From NCBI RefSeq assembly GCF_009829085.1, contig NZ_WUQY01000026.1:1-64000 (forward strand): a DNA stretch of 64,000 nt. The letters are read 5' to 3'. This stretch comes from Sphingobacterium bovisgrunnientis (GTDB lineage Bacteria; Bacteroidota; Bacteroidia; Sphingobacteriales; Sphingobacteriaceae). The notes under the pieces are model-generated. The model saw only the letters and a list, made by a program, of their open reading frames with translations, searched no databases and was not told where the DNA came from. A program made the translations under genes and the position numbers. Shown one piece after another: positions 54,282 through 63,780 of this stretch; position 1 is the first letter of the stretch; every line of letters starts with the position of its first letter.

Positions 54282-55760
54282 ATGAGAAAAATATCAAAGA
54301 CACTTAATATTAGCTTTTGTTTAGGAATTTTATTTATAACATTTCTGTTTGAATCTTGTCTCAAAAAAGATTTGTATAAAGGGAAAGATGATAATGGAGG
54401 TCAAAAAAACGAAGACAATGTAGTATTCAACCAATATCACTATCCATTTTCTAAGGAGGTGGTTGGCCCAGAAGCTGAAATTACTTTGACACTTAATGAA
54501 CATACAATTGCCAAAGATATAAGTGTAAATATTCCGCTGCTAAAATACAATAAAACGATGTTGTTTATGCTTACACAAGACGACTGCAAACAATCTGCCT
54601 TTTGCAGAACTTGGGCGGCCATAAACGGTAAACCAATAACGAATCATAGCACTTCAGAGAGAAGCTTTTATTACGATATTGAGAATTTGGAATCAAACGA
54701 CCTCCCTCCTGGCGTATACCATCTTGGCAAAACACTCGGAAGCACAGATGGTAACGGAAAAGAGGTAAGATTTCATTTTACAACAACCTTGGCCTCACAA
54801 TGGGATTTTATGAATGCTGAGGTATCTGTAAGACGGGGATTTACCGAAAACTATTATCGTTTCTATATGAAATCGGGTTTACGTTGGAGCAATGTGGTCG
54901 AAATGCTTAACTACGGGACGGGAATTGCGTTACATGATGTTAAAACTGATTATACTAAGAATACTGATTCTTTACTCAAGCATTTTCAAATTGCTCAGCT
55001 TAAAACAAAAGCGGCTCTGCAAGGTAGGGCGTTTAAATTTTTAGCTGAGCCCAATGGCAACAAAAGTTATGTTCAGGCAGCATTAATGTTTAATGATATT
55101 CAGACCATGACCGCCCAAACAGGGGGCACAATTTTAGTGCCATACCAAGTCTCAACCGACCTAGATAAGGTTCTTCTTGAAAGAGTTTTCTTAACCAATG
55201 AATCAGATGGGATATCCCTTGTTAGAAGCAAATTCGAAAAAGATGCGAGAGAACGACAGGCAGTTCACCTTGGCGTTCATGAGACAGGCAATGGGTATGT
55301 GCAATTGTTACTTTGGTTAAATAATACATACGGTAAAGATGGTCTGGATTCATTATGGGTTCCATCTCAAGAAGAGTATTACGAATATAATTACAATAGA
55401 CAACATTCTAGAGTTGAAATAACGACCGAAAACCGTACTATTAAAATAAAAGTGAAATTCCCAAACAAAATTCATTTTTATTACCCTTCACTTACACTAA
55501 ATATTCCCGGTATACAATTAGAAAAAATTGCAGACATTTCATCTAACGAAGCTGTTAAAGGACTTTCTTACGGCTCGTTCGAAGATGGTATATCCATAAA
55601 TATAGATTGTAGAAAACACTTGTATGAGCAAGCAGAATACTATACTGAAAAGTATCTTTCAAATAGAACCAACAGCAATCTAAAAGATGCCAAATACTTT
55701 GTTAATATGTTAAAACATTCTGAATTCAAAACGAGTCTCACATCTAAACTTTCTGATTAA
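54282..55760 (+). CDS. Lipoprotein of unknown function, possibly deacetylase-like
   Basis: A 492-residue protein with a lipoprotein signal (MRKISKTLNISFCLGILFITFLFESC). A DVSVNIP-type beta segment follows, then KTMLFMLTQDDCKQSAFCRTWAAINGKPI, whose DD motif and setting recall the first motif of polysaccharide deacetylase (NodB) domains. A later HLGVHETGNGYVQLLLWLNN could hold metal ligands. The last 130 residues look like a beta-sandwich. The deacetylase reading is a guess from motif likeness. It stands alone with its own promoter and no SusC/SusD neighbours. Confidence 0.6.
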   Translation: MRKISKTLNISFCLGILFITFLFESCLKKDLYKGKDDNGGQKNEDNVVFNQYHYPFSKEVVGPEAEITLTLNEHTIAKDISVNIPLLKYNKTMLFMLTQDDCKQSAFCRTWAAINGKPITNHSTSERSFYYDIENLESNDLPPGVYHLGKTLGSTDGNGKEVRFHFTTTLASQWDFMNAEVSVRRGFTENYYRFYMKSGLRWSNVVEMLNYGTGIALHDVKTDYTKNTDSLLKHFQIAQLKTKAALQGRAFKFLAEPNGNKSYVQAALMFNDIQTMTAQTGGTILVPYQVSTDLDKVLLERVFLTNESDGISLVRSKFEKDARERQAVHLGVHETGNGYVQLLLWLNNTYGKDGLDSLWVPSQEEYYEYNYNRQHSRVEITTENRTIKIKVKFPNKIHFYYPSLTLNIPGIQLEKIADISSNEAVKGLSYGSFEDGISINIDCRKHLYEQAEYYTEKYLSNRTNSNLKDAKYFVNMLKHSEFKTSLTSKLSD

Positions 55761-55805
55761 CTAGCTTCGCTAATCTCACCTTTTAAGTTAATATAGCACA
55801 TGAGA

Positions 55806-55852
55806 CCTGAATTCGAGTATTAATTTGGAATAAATTATTAATCGAATTCAGG
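55806..55852. terminator. Inverted repeat between convergent genes, possible terminator
   Basis: CCTGAATTCG (55806-55815) and CGAATTCAGG (55843-55852) pair perfectly, with AT-rich inner pairing. It lies between the ends of the lipoprotein gene and the UDP-xylose synthase gene. No T-run follows on either strand, so efficiency is uncertain. Confidence 0.45.
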
Positions 55853-55955
55853 CTATTAGTAAATCACAGAAATAATTGGGTAAAACAATTTATTTGTAAG
55901 ATCAAGGATTACTAAAGATACTTTATGGATACAAAATATTGCCCAAGGTAATTAA

Positions 55956-56903
55956 TTAAACCATATCTTTGAAGTAAGCAATTGTTTTTAACAATCCTTC
56001 CTCTAACTGTATTTTAGGTTCCCAGCCTAACTCTTTCTTTGCTAAGGCTATTTCTGGCTTACGCTGTTTTGGATCGTCTTTTGGTAATTTAAAATGTTTG
56101 ATTTTAGAGCTGGATCCTGTTAAAGCTACAATATGCTCAGCAAGCTCGAGCATGGTAAACTCTACAGGATTTCCAAGGTTTACTGGACCAATAAAGGAAG
56201 AATCTGAATCCATCATCCGCAACATACCTTCCACCAGATCATCGACATATTGGAAACTACGAGTCTGACTTCCATCACCATAGATTGTGATATCTTTTCC
56301 CTTCAAAGCCTGCATAATAAAATTAGAAACCACACGACCATCTTTGGGATGCATTCGGGGACCATATGTATTAAAAATACGAATAATCTTTATATCAATG
56401 TTATGCTGTCTATGGTAATCCATAAACAAAGTTTCAGCACACCTTTTCCCTTCATCATAGCAAGAACGAACGCCAATTGGATTCACATTACCCCAATAAT
56501 TTTCAGGTTGAGGATGCACATTCGGATCACCATAAACTTCACTTGTTGAGGCTTGCAAAATACGTGCTCCAACACGTTTAGCCAATCCTAGCATATTAAT
56601 CGCACCCATTACTGAAGTTTTCACGGTTTTGATTGGATTGTGCTGGTAATGGATGGGGCTAGCTGGACAAGCGAGATTATAAATCTGATTAACTTCAGCC
56701 ATAAAAGGCACCGTAACATCATGACGTACTAATTCGAAATAAGGATTATCAAGAAGGTGTAAAATATTGGACTTTGACCCAGTAAAGTAGTTATCCATAC
56801 AAACAACATCGCATCCAAGCTCTAGCAGACGTTCGCAAAGGTGTGAACCAATAAAACCAGCGCCGCCCGTTACTAAAATTCGCTTACGTAGTGGATTTTT
56901 CAT
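55956..56903 (-). CDS. uxs: UDP-glucuronate decarboxylase (UDP-xylose synthase)
   Basis: A 315-residue extended SDR of the UXS family: [122 protein letters not shown] (YxxxK) and [20 protein letters not shown]. It decarboxylates UDP-glucuronate, made by the ugd product, to UDP-xylose. It is 17 bases after the kinase gene and probably co-transcribed with it. Confidence 0.94.
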   Translation of the reverse strand: MKNPLRKRILVTGGAGFIGSHLCERLLELGCDVVCMDNYFTGSKSNILHLLDNPYFELVRHDVTVPFMAEVNQIYNLACPASPIHYQHNPIKTVKTSVMGAINMLGLAKRVGARILQASTSEVYGDPNVHPQPENYWGNVNPIGVRSCYDEGKRCAETLFMDYHRQHNIDIKIIRIFNTYGPRMHPKDGRVVSNFIMQALKGKDITIYGDGSQTRSFQYVDDLVEGMLRMMDSDSSFIGPVNLGNPVEFTMLELAEHIVALTGSSSKIKHFKLPKDDPKQRKPEIALAKKELGWEPKIQLEEGLLKTIAYFKDMV

Positions 56904-56920
56904 CTATAATATATACTAAA

Positions 56921-58057
56921 CTATGTGTTTTTTTTATCGTGAATTATCGGCATTTTAAATCCGAAAAGAGAACCTTTGCCTTCCTCCGATCTAAAATAGA
57001 AAGAACCATTATGAGAATCAATAAAATGTTGTACAATCCATAACCCAAGTCCTACACCATCCTCTTTCAAAGTCCCTTGAACACTGTTGCCATACATTCG
57101 CTTGCGCAGACGAGCCTGAACAGCTTCCGTCATCCCGATGCCCTCATCTTGCACCTCAAAAACTAATTGATTATCCTCCTTACGCACCGTAATCTGTATC
57201 GTAGAATTTGAATTACTAAATTTAATTGCATTAATTAGTAAGTTACGAACAATACTTTTCATGACATCAATATCAAAAAGTACATCAATTTCATCCTGAA
57301 AATCTACCTGAACACAAATATCTTTTATCTTAGCTGCAGGTCTTGAGACCTCAACAGCAGATTCTACCACGATATCAAAATCAAAAATCTGGGGCAACAG
57401 AGACATAGATCCCATTTGGGATTTTATTCTCTTCAAAAGATTATCTAAAAGCGAGAATAGCTGTTCCACAATATCACTACCTGCGTAGAGCATACGTATA
57501 AAATCACCATCCAATACATCGCCCTCATTTTTGAGAGACAAAATACTGAAAATCATTTTTAACGAAGAAATTGGAGTCCTTAAATCATGCGCCAGAATAG
57601 CATGTAATCTATCGCGATTATCAATAATCGTCTGCAAATCCTCATTTTGCTTTACAATGGTGTTATGAAAATGGGATAATCGAATTTGGTGTTTTACTCT
57701 ACGAAGCAATTCTTCCCGATTGAATGGTTTAGTGATGTAGTCGCTGCCACCCAAATCAAAACCTTTGATGATATCTTCCGGAGAATTTAGAGCCGTAATA
57801 AACAGAATCGGGAGATCCTTATATTTTTCGTTCGACTTGAGCCACTTAGTAAATTCAAATCCATCCATTTCAGGCATCATAACATCCATCAAGATGAGGT
57901 CAACCCGGTGGTTTTCCAAAAAAACCATAGCTTCCTGTGCACTACTGGCCAGAGAAACTTTCAAAGATTCTTTTTCTAGGATGACTTTCACAATCATGTA
58001 ATTAATCTTACAGTCATCCACAATCAAGACTTTATACTCCGAAAAATTAATATCCAT
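56921..58057 (-). CDS. Hybrid REC-histidine kinase
   Basis: A 378-residue cytoplasmic protein with an amino-terminal receiver domain (VLIVDDCKIN, phospho-acceptor Asp58 in LILMDVMMPEMDG, Lys in DYITKPF) followed by a histidine kinase core: H-box ILAHDLRTPISSL with His158, N-box RNLLINAIKFS, G-boxes DEGIGM and GVGLGLWIVQHF. No sensor or membrane domain, so it probably relays from another kinase. It lies directly upstream of uxs; a role in controlling polysaccharide production is inferred from that. Confidence 0.9.
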   Translation of the reverse strand: MDINFSEYKVLIVDDCKINYMIVKVILEKESLKVSLASSAQEAMVFLENHRVDLILMDVMMPEMDGFEFTKWLKSNEKYKDLPILFITALNSPEDIIKGFDLGGSDYITKPFNREELLRRVKHQIRLSHFHNTIVKQNEDLQTIIDNRDRLHAILAHDLRTPISSLKMIFSILSLKNEGDVLDGDFIRMLYAGSDIVEQLFSLLDNLLKRIKSQMGSMSLLPQIFDFDIVVESAVEVSRPAAKIKDICVQVDFQDEIDVLFDIDVMKSIVRNLLINAIKFSNSNSTIQITVRKEDNQLVFEVQDEGIGMTEAVQARLRKRMYGNSVQGTLKEDGVGLGLWIVQHFIDSHNGSFYFRSEEGKGSLFGFKMPIIHDKKNT

Positions 58058-58368
58058 AAATCGATTTAATTCTTATCTAATATTTAAATTTCAAAAAAGA
58101 CGAATACATTTTGAAACTTATTAATTATATACAATATAGAAACTTGTTAATTATTTAATGATTTCATTGTTCTCCGGTAAATCGGATTGTTAATTTTATT
58201 TATTGATTTAACGCTGTTTTAAATGCTATTTCTTAATTATTTCAAAAAGCAAGTACCTATCTTAAGGTAAAGTGTGAATTATCGTATTAATTACGGCCGC
58301 TTAGAATTGATATTACTAACATTCTTCGAGATATTAAAGTAAACCACCATACATTTCAACTTAATTCA
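58058..58368. other. Intergenic stretch upstream of the REC-kinase gene
   Basis: AT-rich sequence with no gene, RNA or clear promoter recognised. No TAnnTTTG element with suitable spacing was found in front of the kinase gene. Confidence 0.3.
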
Positions 58369-58638
58369 TTAATTGTTTTTAATCCGGAAATCCATATTTG
58401 AAAACACCAATGCTCTTTCTGGCTTGGTTTTAAGTAATGTAATCAATCGGTAAGCGCAGCATCTCTGCACAAATCTATATTTCAATTGCATTTTCATGTA
58501 TCCTAAAAAACATTTAAGATGAAGGTTCTGTTTTATCTGTTTGAAAAACTCAATTTGCCATCTTCCTGTAGCACTAAACCGATTTATAGATCCGGCTTTA
58601 TGTTCCTTACGTTTTTTTTTGAACTGACTCCTTTGCAA
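58369..58638 (-). pseudogene. IS4-type transposase 3' remnant
   Basis: An 89-codon frame carries FSATGRWQIEFFKQIKQNLH and LKCFLGYMKMQLKYRFVQRC, which corresponds to the last conserved block of IS4-family DDE transposases (RWQIELFFKWIKQNLxIKxFLG, with the catalytic Glu). The rest of the gene and the inverted repeats are absent, and the context of the motif is degraded. A dead insertion relic between two operons. Confidence 0.65.
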
Positions 58639-58803
58639 AATATTAGCAGCTGATTTAATGGGCGATGTGCGTTAAAACTTGAATTTTCACCTATAGTTAC
58701 TTTGATTGTGTGACTTGTTCAAAGATAAACTAATTGGTTGGTGGAAGCGGCAACCTTTTTATTTTTTTGCGGATATTAAGGACATTTTTATATAACTTAT
58801 TTG

Positions 58804-59862
58804 TTACTCAACAAAATTAAAATCTACTATTACTGGCACGTGATCACTGTAATCGATATCACCGGTTTGATAATTAATTGCCTGAAAATTCGAACCAGAA
58901 AAAAAGACATAATCGATGCGGATTAACTTTCTTAAATAGCGATAAGTATAGGCGTAACCATTGCCAGCCTCAATAAAAGCATCTTTTAGTTTTCCTTTCA
59001 TAGTGTGATACGTATAAGATATTGGTGAATCATTAAAATCTCCGCAGACCAAAATGGGTATGGGTGATTCTAATATTTTTTCATTCAAAAAAGTAACTTG
59101 TTCAGATCGAATAGCAAAATTAACAGACATGACTGAGATTATATTCGACACCTGATCTATTATGCTGGTCCCACCTATTTTAGGGCGCATTTGATTAAAA
59201 TTTGTTGTTTGCAAATGGCAATTGAATACACGAAAATTATTCTCATTAACGGATAAATCTACGATAAGCGCACAATTTGACCTCTCATTAAACGAAACAG
59301 TTTCCACGTGCGTGATGGGGTATGTACTCATGACAGCTAAATGATGTTTTCCTGTTTTGTCAGAGCTTAGCACAACGTGTTCCATCATGGGGAAAGCAGA
59401 CTTTAGATCAGCTGTAGTGTATTCCACAGGAACCTCTTGTAAACAAATCAAATTAATTTTCTTGTCCGCCACATATTCAGATATATTCTGAATTGATGGT
59501 ACATTGTAATCCATTCTAAAACTTCTCACGTTATAAGTAATCATCCGAATATCAGGATTGGCATCACCGGTAACATTGTTAAACTGTATTACTTTTGGGA
59601 AGTAATGAAGCGTACCCACTAAGCCAATTATGGCACATATTGTAATAAAACGATTTTTCCACAGTCCATATATTAAAAGGAATACCAATGCAGCAACAAG
59701 AAAGGGCATCAATAATCCAAGCCATTGGAAAAACACAATTTCCTGCGGAAAGACAACATAAGCTAAGCTAGAGAGTATCCCGAAGGTCATAATCAACATC
59801 GCCACTACAGCACTGAACACCCCACCCAAGGCTAGTGGCTTAATTTTGAAATTATCTTTCAT
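58804..59862 (-). CDS. Membrane-anchored endonuclease/exonuclease/phosphatase-family protein
   Basis: A 352-residue protein: three hydrophobic segments in the first 95 residues, then an EEP domain with DIRMITYNVRSFRMDYN, INLICLQEVPVEYT (metal Glu), VFNCHLQTTNFNQ, ILVCGDFNDSPISYTYH and IDYVFFSGSNFQAINYQT...YSDHVPVIVDF (catalytic SDHxP). The soluble part probably faces the periplasm and may cleave phosphodiesters in lipids or nucleic acids. Similar genes are common in Bacteroidota. Last of a four-gene minus-strand run, 13 bases after the kinase. Confidence 0.88.
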   Translation of the reverse strand: MKDNFKIKPLALGGVFSAVVAMLIMTFGILSSLAYVVFPQEIVFFQWLGLLMPFLVAALVFLLIYGLWKNRFITICAIIGLVGTLHYFPKVIQFNNVTGDANPDIRMITYNVRSFRMDYNVPSIQNISEYVADKKINLICLQEVPVEYTTADLKSAFPMMEHVVLSSDKTGKHHLAVMSTYPITHVETVSFNERSNCALIVDLSVNENNFRVFNCHLQTTNFNQMRPKIGGTSIIDQVSNIISVMSVNFAIRSEQVTFLNEKILESPIPILVCGDFNDSPISYTYHTMKGKLKDAFIEAGNGYAYTYRYLRKLIRIDYVFFSGSNFQAINYQTGDIDYSDHVPVIVDFNFVE

Positions 59863-59875
59863 AAAATAGGTTTAA

Positions 59876-61699
59876 CTATTCTTGTGGTATAGCCACTAAA
59901 GGTAATTCAATATGGAAAGTAGATCCTTTACCAACTTCAGACTCGACCCATATTCGGCCCTCCATCTGCTCGACAATGCTCTTACAAATTGCTAGACCAA
60001 GGCCAGTACCTCGATCAGTAGCATTTAGTTTAACAAAGCGATCAAAAATAAGCTCCAACTTATCTGCTGGAATACCTATCCCCGTATCTTTTACATAAAA
60101 TTCTATTCCTGAAGGGCTTTGTGTAAAGCCTATATAAATATAACCATCTACTGGTGTAAACTTAATTGCATTATTAATCAAGTTTGTCAACAACTGTAAA
60201 ATACGCACTCTATCCACATTAACCATAAAATCTGCCTCAGGAATTTCAAAAACCAACGTGGCAATCTGTGTCAAATTACCGAAACTCAATTGGAGTTCTT
60301 GCAGAACCCTTTTAAGGGAAATCAAATTAGGGATAAAACGCATCTTTCCCGCCCCCAAATTTGACATTTCTAACACATCGGTAACAAGTCGCAACAATTG
60401 AACACCATTAGATGAAAGTATTTTCCCATAAGACCTACGTAATTCAGGGTCATCCGTTTCTGCTATGATATCACTGAAGCCAATGATCGCACTGAGTGGC
60501 GTTCGTATTTCGTGATTCATATTGGAGATAAATACAGATTTGAGTCTTTCGGACTCCTCAGCGGCTTCTTTAGATTTGAGCAATTGTTCTTCATAACGTA
60601 ATTGATCCGAAATATCACGTCGCATGGTCCAAATAATATCTTCACCTGCTCCATTAGGAATGATAAAAGATATACATTCAGACCCAATTATATCCCTTTC
60701 AGGATATGCATGAGTACTACGGTAACGCAGGAACCCATTTGTTTGTTGAATTTCCTTAACATGCTCATGCCATTCTTCTTCAGATCCATGTAAATTTAAA
60801 GTGTTAAAAACCTTACGCTTGGAAAGATCGAGATCATCGGGGATCTGATTTTGCAAACGACATTCTTGGTTGACAAACACCAACTCGCCGTTTAACTTAT
60901 TAGCATATATACTGTAAGGCGCCTGTTCTACGACTTTCATTAACATCTCAAGTTCACTCCGGTTTTTGATTAAATCAGTAATATTCTGCGAAAATCCATC
61001 GATAATCAAACTATCTTTCTCTAAATAACTTCGGTACTTTGTGCTCTGCATATGTTGCATAACACCTTTTGAATCAATCACCTTGAATTCAAAGCGGCTG
61101 TATTCATTTCCTTCCTTAAAGAGATAATCGCGCAAAGGTTGTTGGTCTTCGGGATGTACACTTTTTAAAAACACTTCCAAGGAGATTCTTAGAGGTTCTT
61201 CAAGATTACGCCCAGCAATATTTGAGTATCCCGTTAGCACAAACTCGTCCTTGCTACAATCAAAGGTCCAAAGTCCAATCATAGCCACTTTCCCCACTTC
61301 AATCAACGCCGTCAATGCTGAACGCAGTCTATTTTTCATATTACTACGCTGGGTGATATCACGGTATTGACAGAGCAAATGCTCTTCATCAAACTGGTTC
61401 ACGATGAGCTTAAAATAATACATTCTCTCATCTGTAGGCAGATCGTAGTTAGCATTATACGTTTCTCCAGTTGTTCGACAATACTCCAGCGCTTTCTCAA
61501 CCTGCAACCTAATAGACTCAGGTAAGACGGAGATGAGATTCTTTCCAATAAGATTAACTCGTGGATTAAAGATTGGATTATCTGTCTTCATAATCACATC
61601 TACACAGATGTTTTCTCTATTTACCAAGAACATCGTATCGCAAGTCATATCGAGGACTTTCTCAATTACTTGTAAATTACGTAAGTTCATTTTTTCCAT
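59876..61699 (-). CDS. PAS-domain sensor histidine kinase
   Basis: A 607-residue protein without membrane segments: three PAS-like regions (about 12-117, 135-243 and 250-365), a short coiled linker (EEQLLKSKEAAEESERLKS) and a kinase core with His396 in VFISNMNHEIRTPLSAIIGFSD, N-box LLTNLINNAIKFTP, and G-boxes DTGIGIP and GTGLGLAICKSIVEQM. No receiver domain. The cytoplasmic PAS array suggests sensing of redox state or a small ligand. It is between a glycosyltransferase gene (18 bases) and the EEP gene. Confidence 0.92.
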   Translation of the reverse strand: MEKMNLRNLQVIEKVLDMTCDTMFLVNRENICVDVIMKTDNPIFNPRVNLIGKNLISVLPESIRLQVEKALEYCRTTGETYNANYDLPTDERMYYFKLIVNQFDEEHLLCQYRDITQRSNMKNRLRSALTALIEVGKVAMIGLWTFDCSKDEFVLTGYSNIAGRNLEEPLRISLEVFLKSVHPEDQQPLRDYLFKEGNEYSRFEFKVIDSKGVMQHMQSTKYRSYLEKDSLIIDGFSQNITDLIKNRSELEMLMKVVEQAPYSIYANKLNGELVFVNQECRLQNQIPDDLDLSKRKVFNTLNLHGSEEEWHEHVKEIQQTNGFLRYRSTHAYPERDIIGSECISFIIPNGAGEDIIWTMRRDISDQLRYEEQLLKSKEAAEESERLKSVFISNMNHEIRTPLSAIIGFSDIIAETDDPELRRSYGKILSSNGVQLLRLVTDVLEMSNLGAGKMRFIPNLISLKRVLQELQLSFGNLTQIATLVFEIPEADFMVNVDRVRILQLLTNLINNAIKFTPVDGYIYIGFTQSPSGIEFYVKDTGIGIPADKLELIFDRFVKLNATDRGTGLGLAICKSIVEQMEGRIWVESEVGKGSTFHIELPLVAIPQE

Positions 61700-61717
61700 A
61701 TCATGTAAGTGATGTAA

Positions 61718-62893
61718 TTATTTACGTTTTGATTTTTCCCATGCACCACCAGTAGAATTAAGTAATAAATACAATATGCCCATAAGAACATTGGCATTCA
61801 TAAATACAAAATAATAAGGAATGAAAAAAACTTTAGAAACCGTGTGCTGATTACGCTTCAAGTATCCTACAACAGCGCAAAAGTAAAAGGCAATCTGCAG
61901 CCAGAATATAACCATAAACACATTTATTAATGATCCTTCCCTTACGGCAAGCAGCCAAGAGAGTGGAAGCAGTGCAAAAAGTGCAATAGGTGCTATCGAC
62001 CAACGCAAAACTCGGTGTGATATATATTGAAAACTAAGCCTACCATAAGCAAAGAAATTAAGCAATGGGAGTAAACGTCCTATCGACTGCCAGCCTCCTG
62101 CCGCGATACGCTTTTTACGTTTGGCCTCCTCTTCCATATTGCTTGAACCTCGCTCTACGGCGTAAGCATCCGGGGTATAAGCTATTCGTAAACCCTTTTG
62201 TGCAATACGCATCGATAGCATAAAATCATCCAACAGCGTATTCTCGGGCATTTCTTCAAAGTATACCGTGCGTATTGCAAAGAGTTCGCCAGCAGCTCCT
62301 ACTGCAGAGTAATAAGCAAAATCTTTTTCCTTTAAAAAAGACTCATACTTCCAATATGCACTTTCTCCTTTAGAGGATACAGTGTCATCCTGCTCGAATG
62401 CAATTCTTTTTTCTCCGGAGACGCAACCGATCGTCGGATCTTCAAACTGCTTAACAATACGTTTCAACGCTTCTTTATTGAGCATGCAGTTAGCATCAGT
62501 AAATACTACAATAGAATCGGAAACATGCGCCATCCCGTGATTAATCGCTGCTGTCTTTCCACGTCGTTCAGGTGAATATATAACCTTTACATTAGCATAA
62601 TTTCTTAAAATTTCTTCACTTGCATCTGTACTTCCATCAATTACCCAAAAGATTTTCAGACGGTTGGTTGGATAGTCCAATGCTAAAGAGTTAGCCATCT
62701 TCTCTTCAATTATCTCTGCTTCATTGTACGCCGCTATAAATAAGGTAACTGCAGGGAATTCCTGCGCATTTAGTTCTGGAATCGTAATGCTTTTATAAGG
62801 GAACCACCTGGCTAAAAAATAAATCAACATTCCATAACCCAAATAGGTATAGAAAACAATAAACGCGCAAATCATAAAAACGACCAAATACAT
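61718..62893 (-). CDS. Membrane-bound GT2 glycosyltransferase
   Basis: A 391-residue processive-type family 2 transferase: a membrane segment at 3-22, GT-A domain with LFIAAYNEAEIIEEKM, VIDGSTDASEEIL, VFTDANCMLN (DxN-type metal site), LLDDFMLSMRIAQKGLR (the ED-like acid) and GGWQSIGRLLPLL in the QxxRW position, but without Trp, then three carboxyl-terminal membrane segments. It resembles synthases of poly-N-acetylglucosamine or hyaluronan type in layout; the changed QxxRW argues for a non-processive enzyme. 18 bases before the kinase. Confidence 0.86.
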   Translation of the reverse strand: MYLVVFMICAFIVFYTYLGYGMLIYFLARWFPYKSITIPELNAQEFPAVTLFIAAYNEAEIIEEKMANSLALDYPTNRLKIFWVIDGSTDASEEILRNYANVKVIYSPERRGKTAAINHGMAHVSDSIVVFTDANCMLNKEALKRIVKQFEDPTIGCVSGEKRIAFEQDDTVSSKGESAYWKYESFLKEKDFAYYSAVGAAGELFAIRTVYFEEMPENTLLDDFMLSMRIAQKGLRIAYTPDAYAVERGSSNMEEEAKRKKRIAAGGWQSIGRLLPLLNFFAYGRLSFQYISHRVLRWSIAPIALFALLPLSWLLAVREGSLINVFMVIFWLQIAFYFCAVVGYLKRNQHTVSKVFFIPYYFVFMNANVLMGILYLLLNSTGGAWEKSKRK

Positions 62894-62919
62894 ATTTTAT
62901 CAATGAATATGTTTATACA

Positions 62920-63780
62920 TTATTTGCTTTTTCTAATCATATTGGATTGTTCATCTTGGTAAGCGCTTTTCCCGAAGAATAAGCTAGGTACACCTTTAAA
63001 TGCCTTTTTAAGCCGATAAATAAAGCTATTAAATAGCGAGCCATCAGCCTTCAATGTGCCATAGCCTGTGATGGCACGCGCCTTACGACTCCCTACAAAA
63101 GCAATACGCCCGTATTTTTTTAAGGCCAGAGCCAGCGAGCCATCTTCTCCCCGTTTAATATCTGTACGGAACCCCTCATGACGTGCAAAGTCTGTACAAA
63201 AGGAGAATACCATTCCTCTTACACAGAGTTCAGGACGTTTAACAAACTGAATCCGAAGGTAAAGATCACGTAACCCTTCATACAAAGCGAGCGAAATTGT
63301 TGACTGTCCCTTGCGTGGCAAAAAACTCCACAGACTACACGCACAACTAACCCCCTTCTGCTGTAGGGCTTTCAGGTGTGTCGAAACATAATGTACGGGA
63401 TACATCGTATCGGCATCTATACAAATAATAAATTTACCTTTGGCCTTATCAAGCCCACATTGACGAGCATAACCCGGTCCCTGTTTAAGCTCGTTATAAT
63501 AATCGATATCTAACATTTTTAAGACTTCTTCGGTTTTATCCTTCGAATTATTGTTGACAACAATGAGTTCCATAGGTACATCACAAATCTGATGACTTAA
63601 AGACCAAAGACAGCTCAAAATCCTCTCTTGCTCATTGTATGCTATGACCACCAGACTCACAATTGGATCTTCTTGTTTGAAGCGCTTTAAATGTACCTTT
63701 ACCTGTTGGATAACATCTGCTGGCACGGTATTAATATCGCGCTCATAGAGTTCAAAATAAGGCTTGTACCATGGTTTCAT
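62920..63780 (-). CDS. GT2 glycosyltransferase, soluble
   Basis: A 286-residue GT-A protein: VSLVVIAYNEQERILSCLWSLSHQ, LIVVNNNSKDKTEEVL, GPGYARQCGLDKAKGKFIICIDADTMYP (DxD) and a carboxyl part with RGMVFSFCTDFARHEGFRTDIKRGEDGSLALALKKYG holding the ED acid. No membrane segments. It may pair with the adjacent membrane GT2 (26-base gap) in building a second glycan. First gene of the run; no clear promoter in front. Confidence 0.85.
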   Translation of the reverse strand: MKPWYKPYFELYERDINTVPADVIQQVKVHLKRFKQEDPIVSLVVIAYNEQERILSCLWSLSHQICDVPMELIVVNNNSKDKTEEVLKMLDIDYYNELKQGPGYARQCGLDKAKGKFIICIDADTMYPVHYVSTHLKALQQKGVSCACSLWSFLPRKGQSTISLALYEGLRDLYLRIQFVKRPELCVRGMVFSFCTDFARHEGFRTDIKRGEDGSLALALKKYGRIAFVGSRKARAITGYGTLKADGSLFNSFIYRLKKAFKGVPSLFFGKSAYQDEQSNMIRKSK

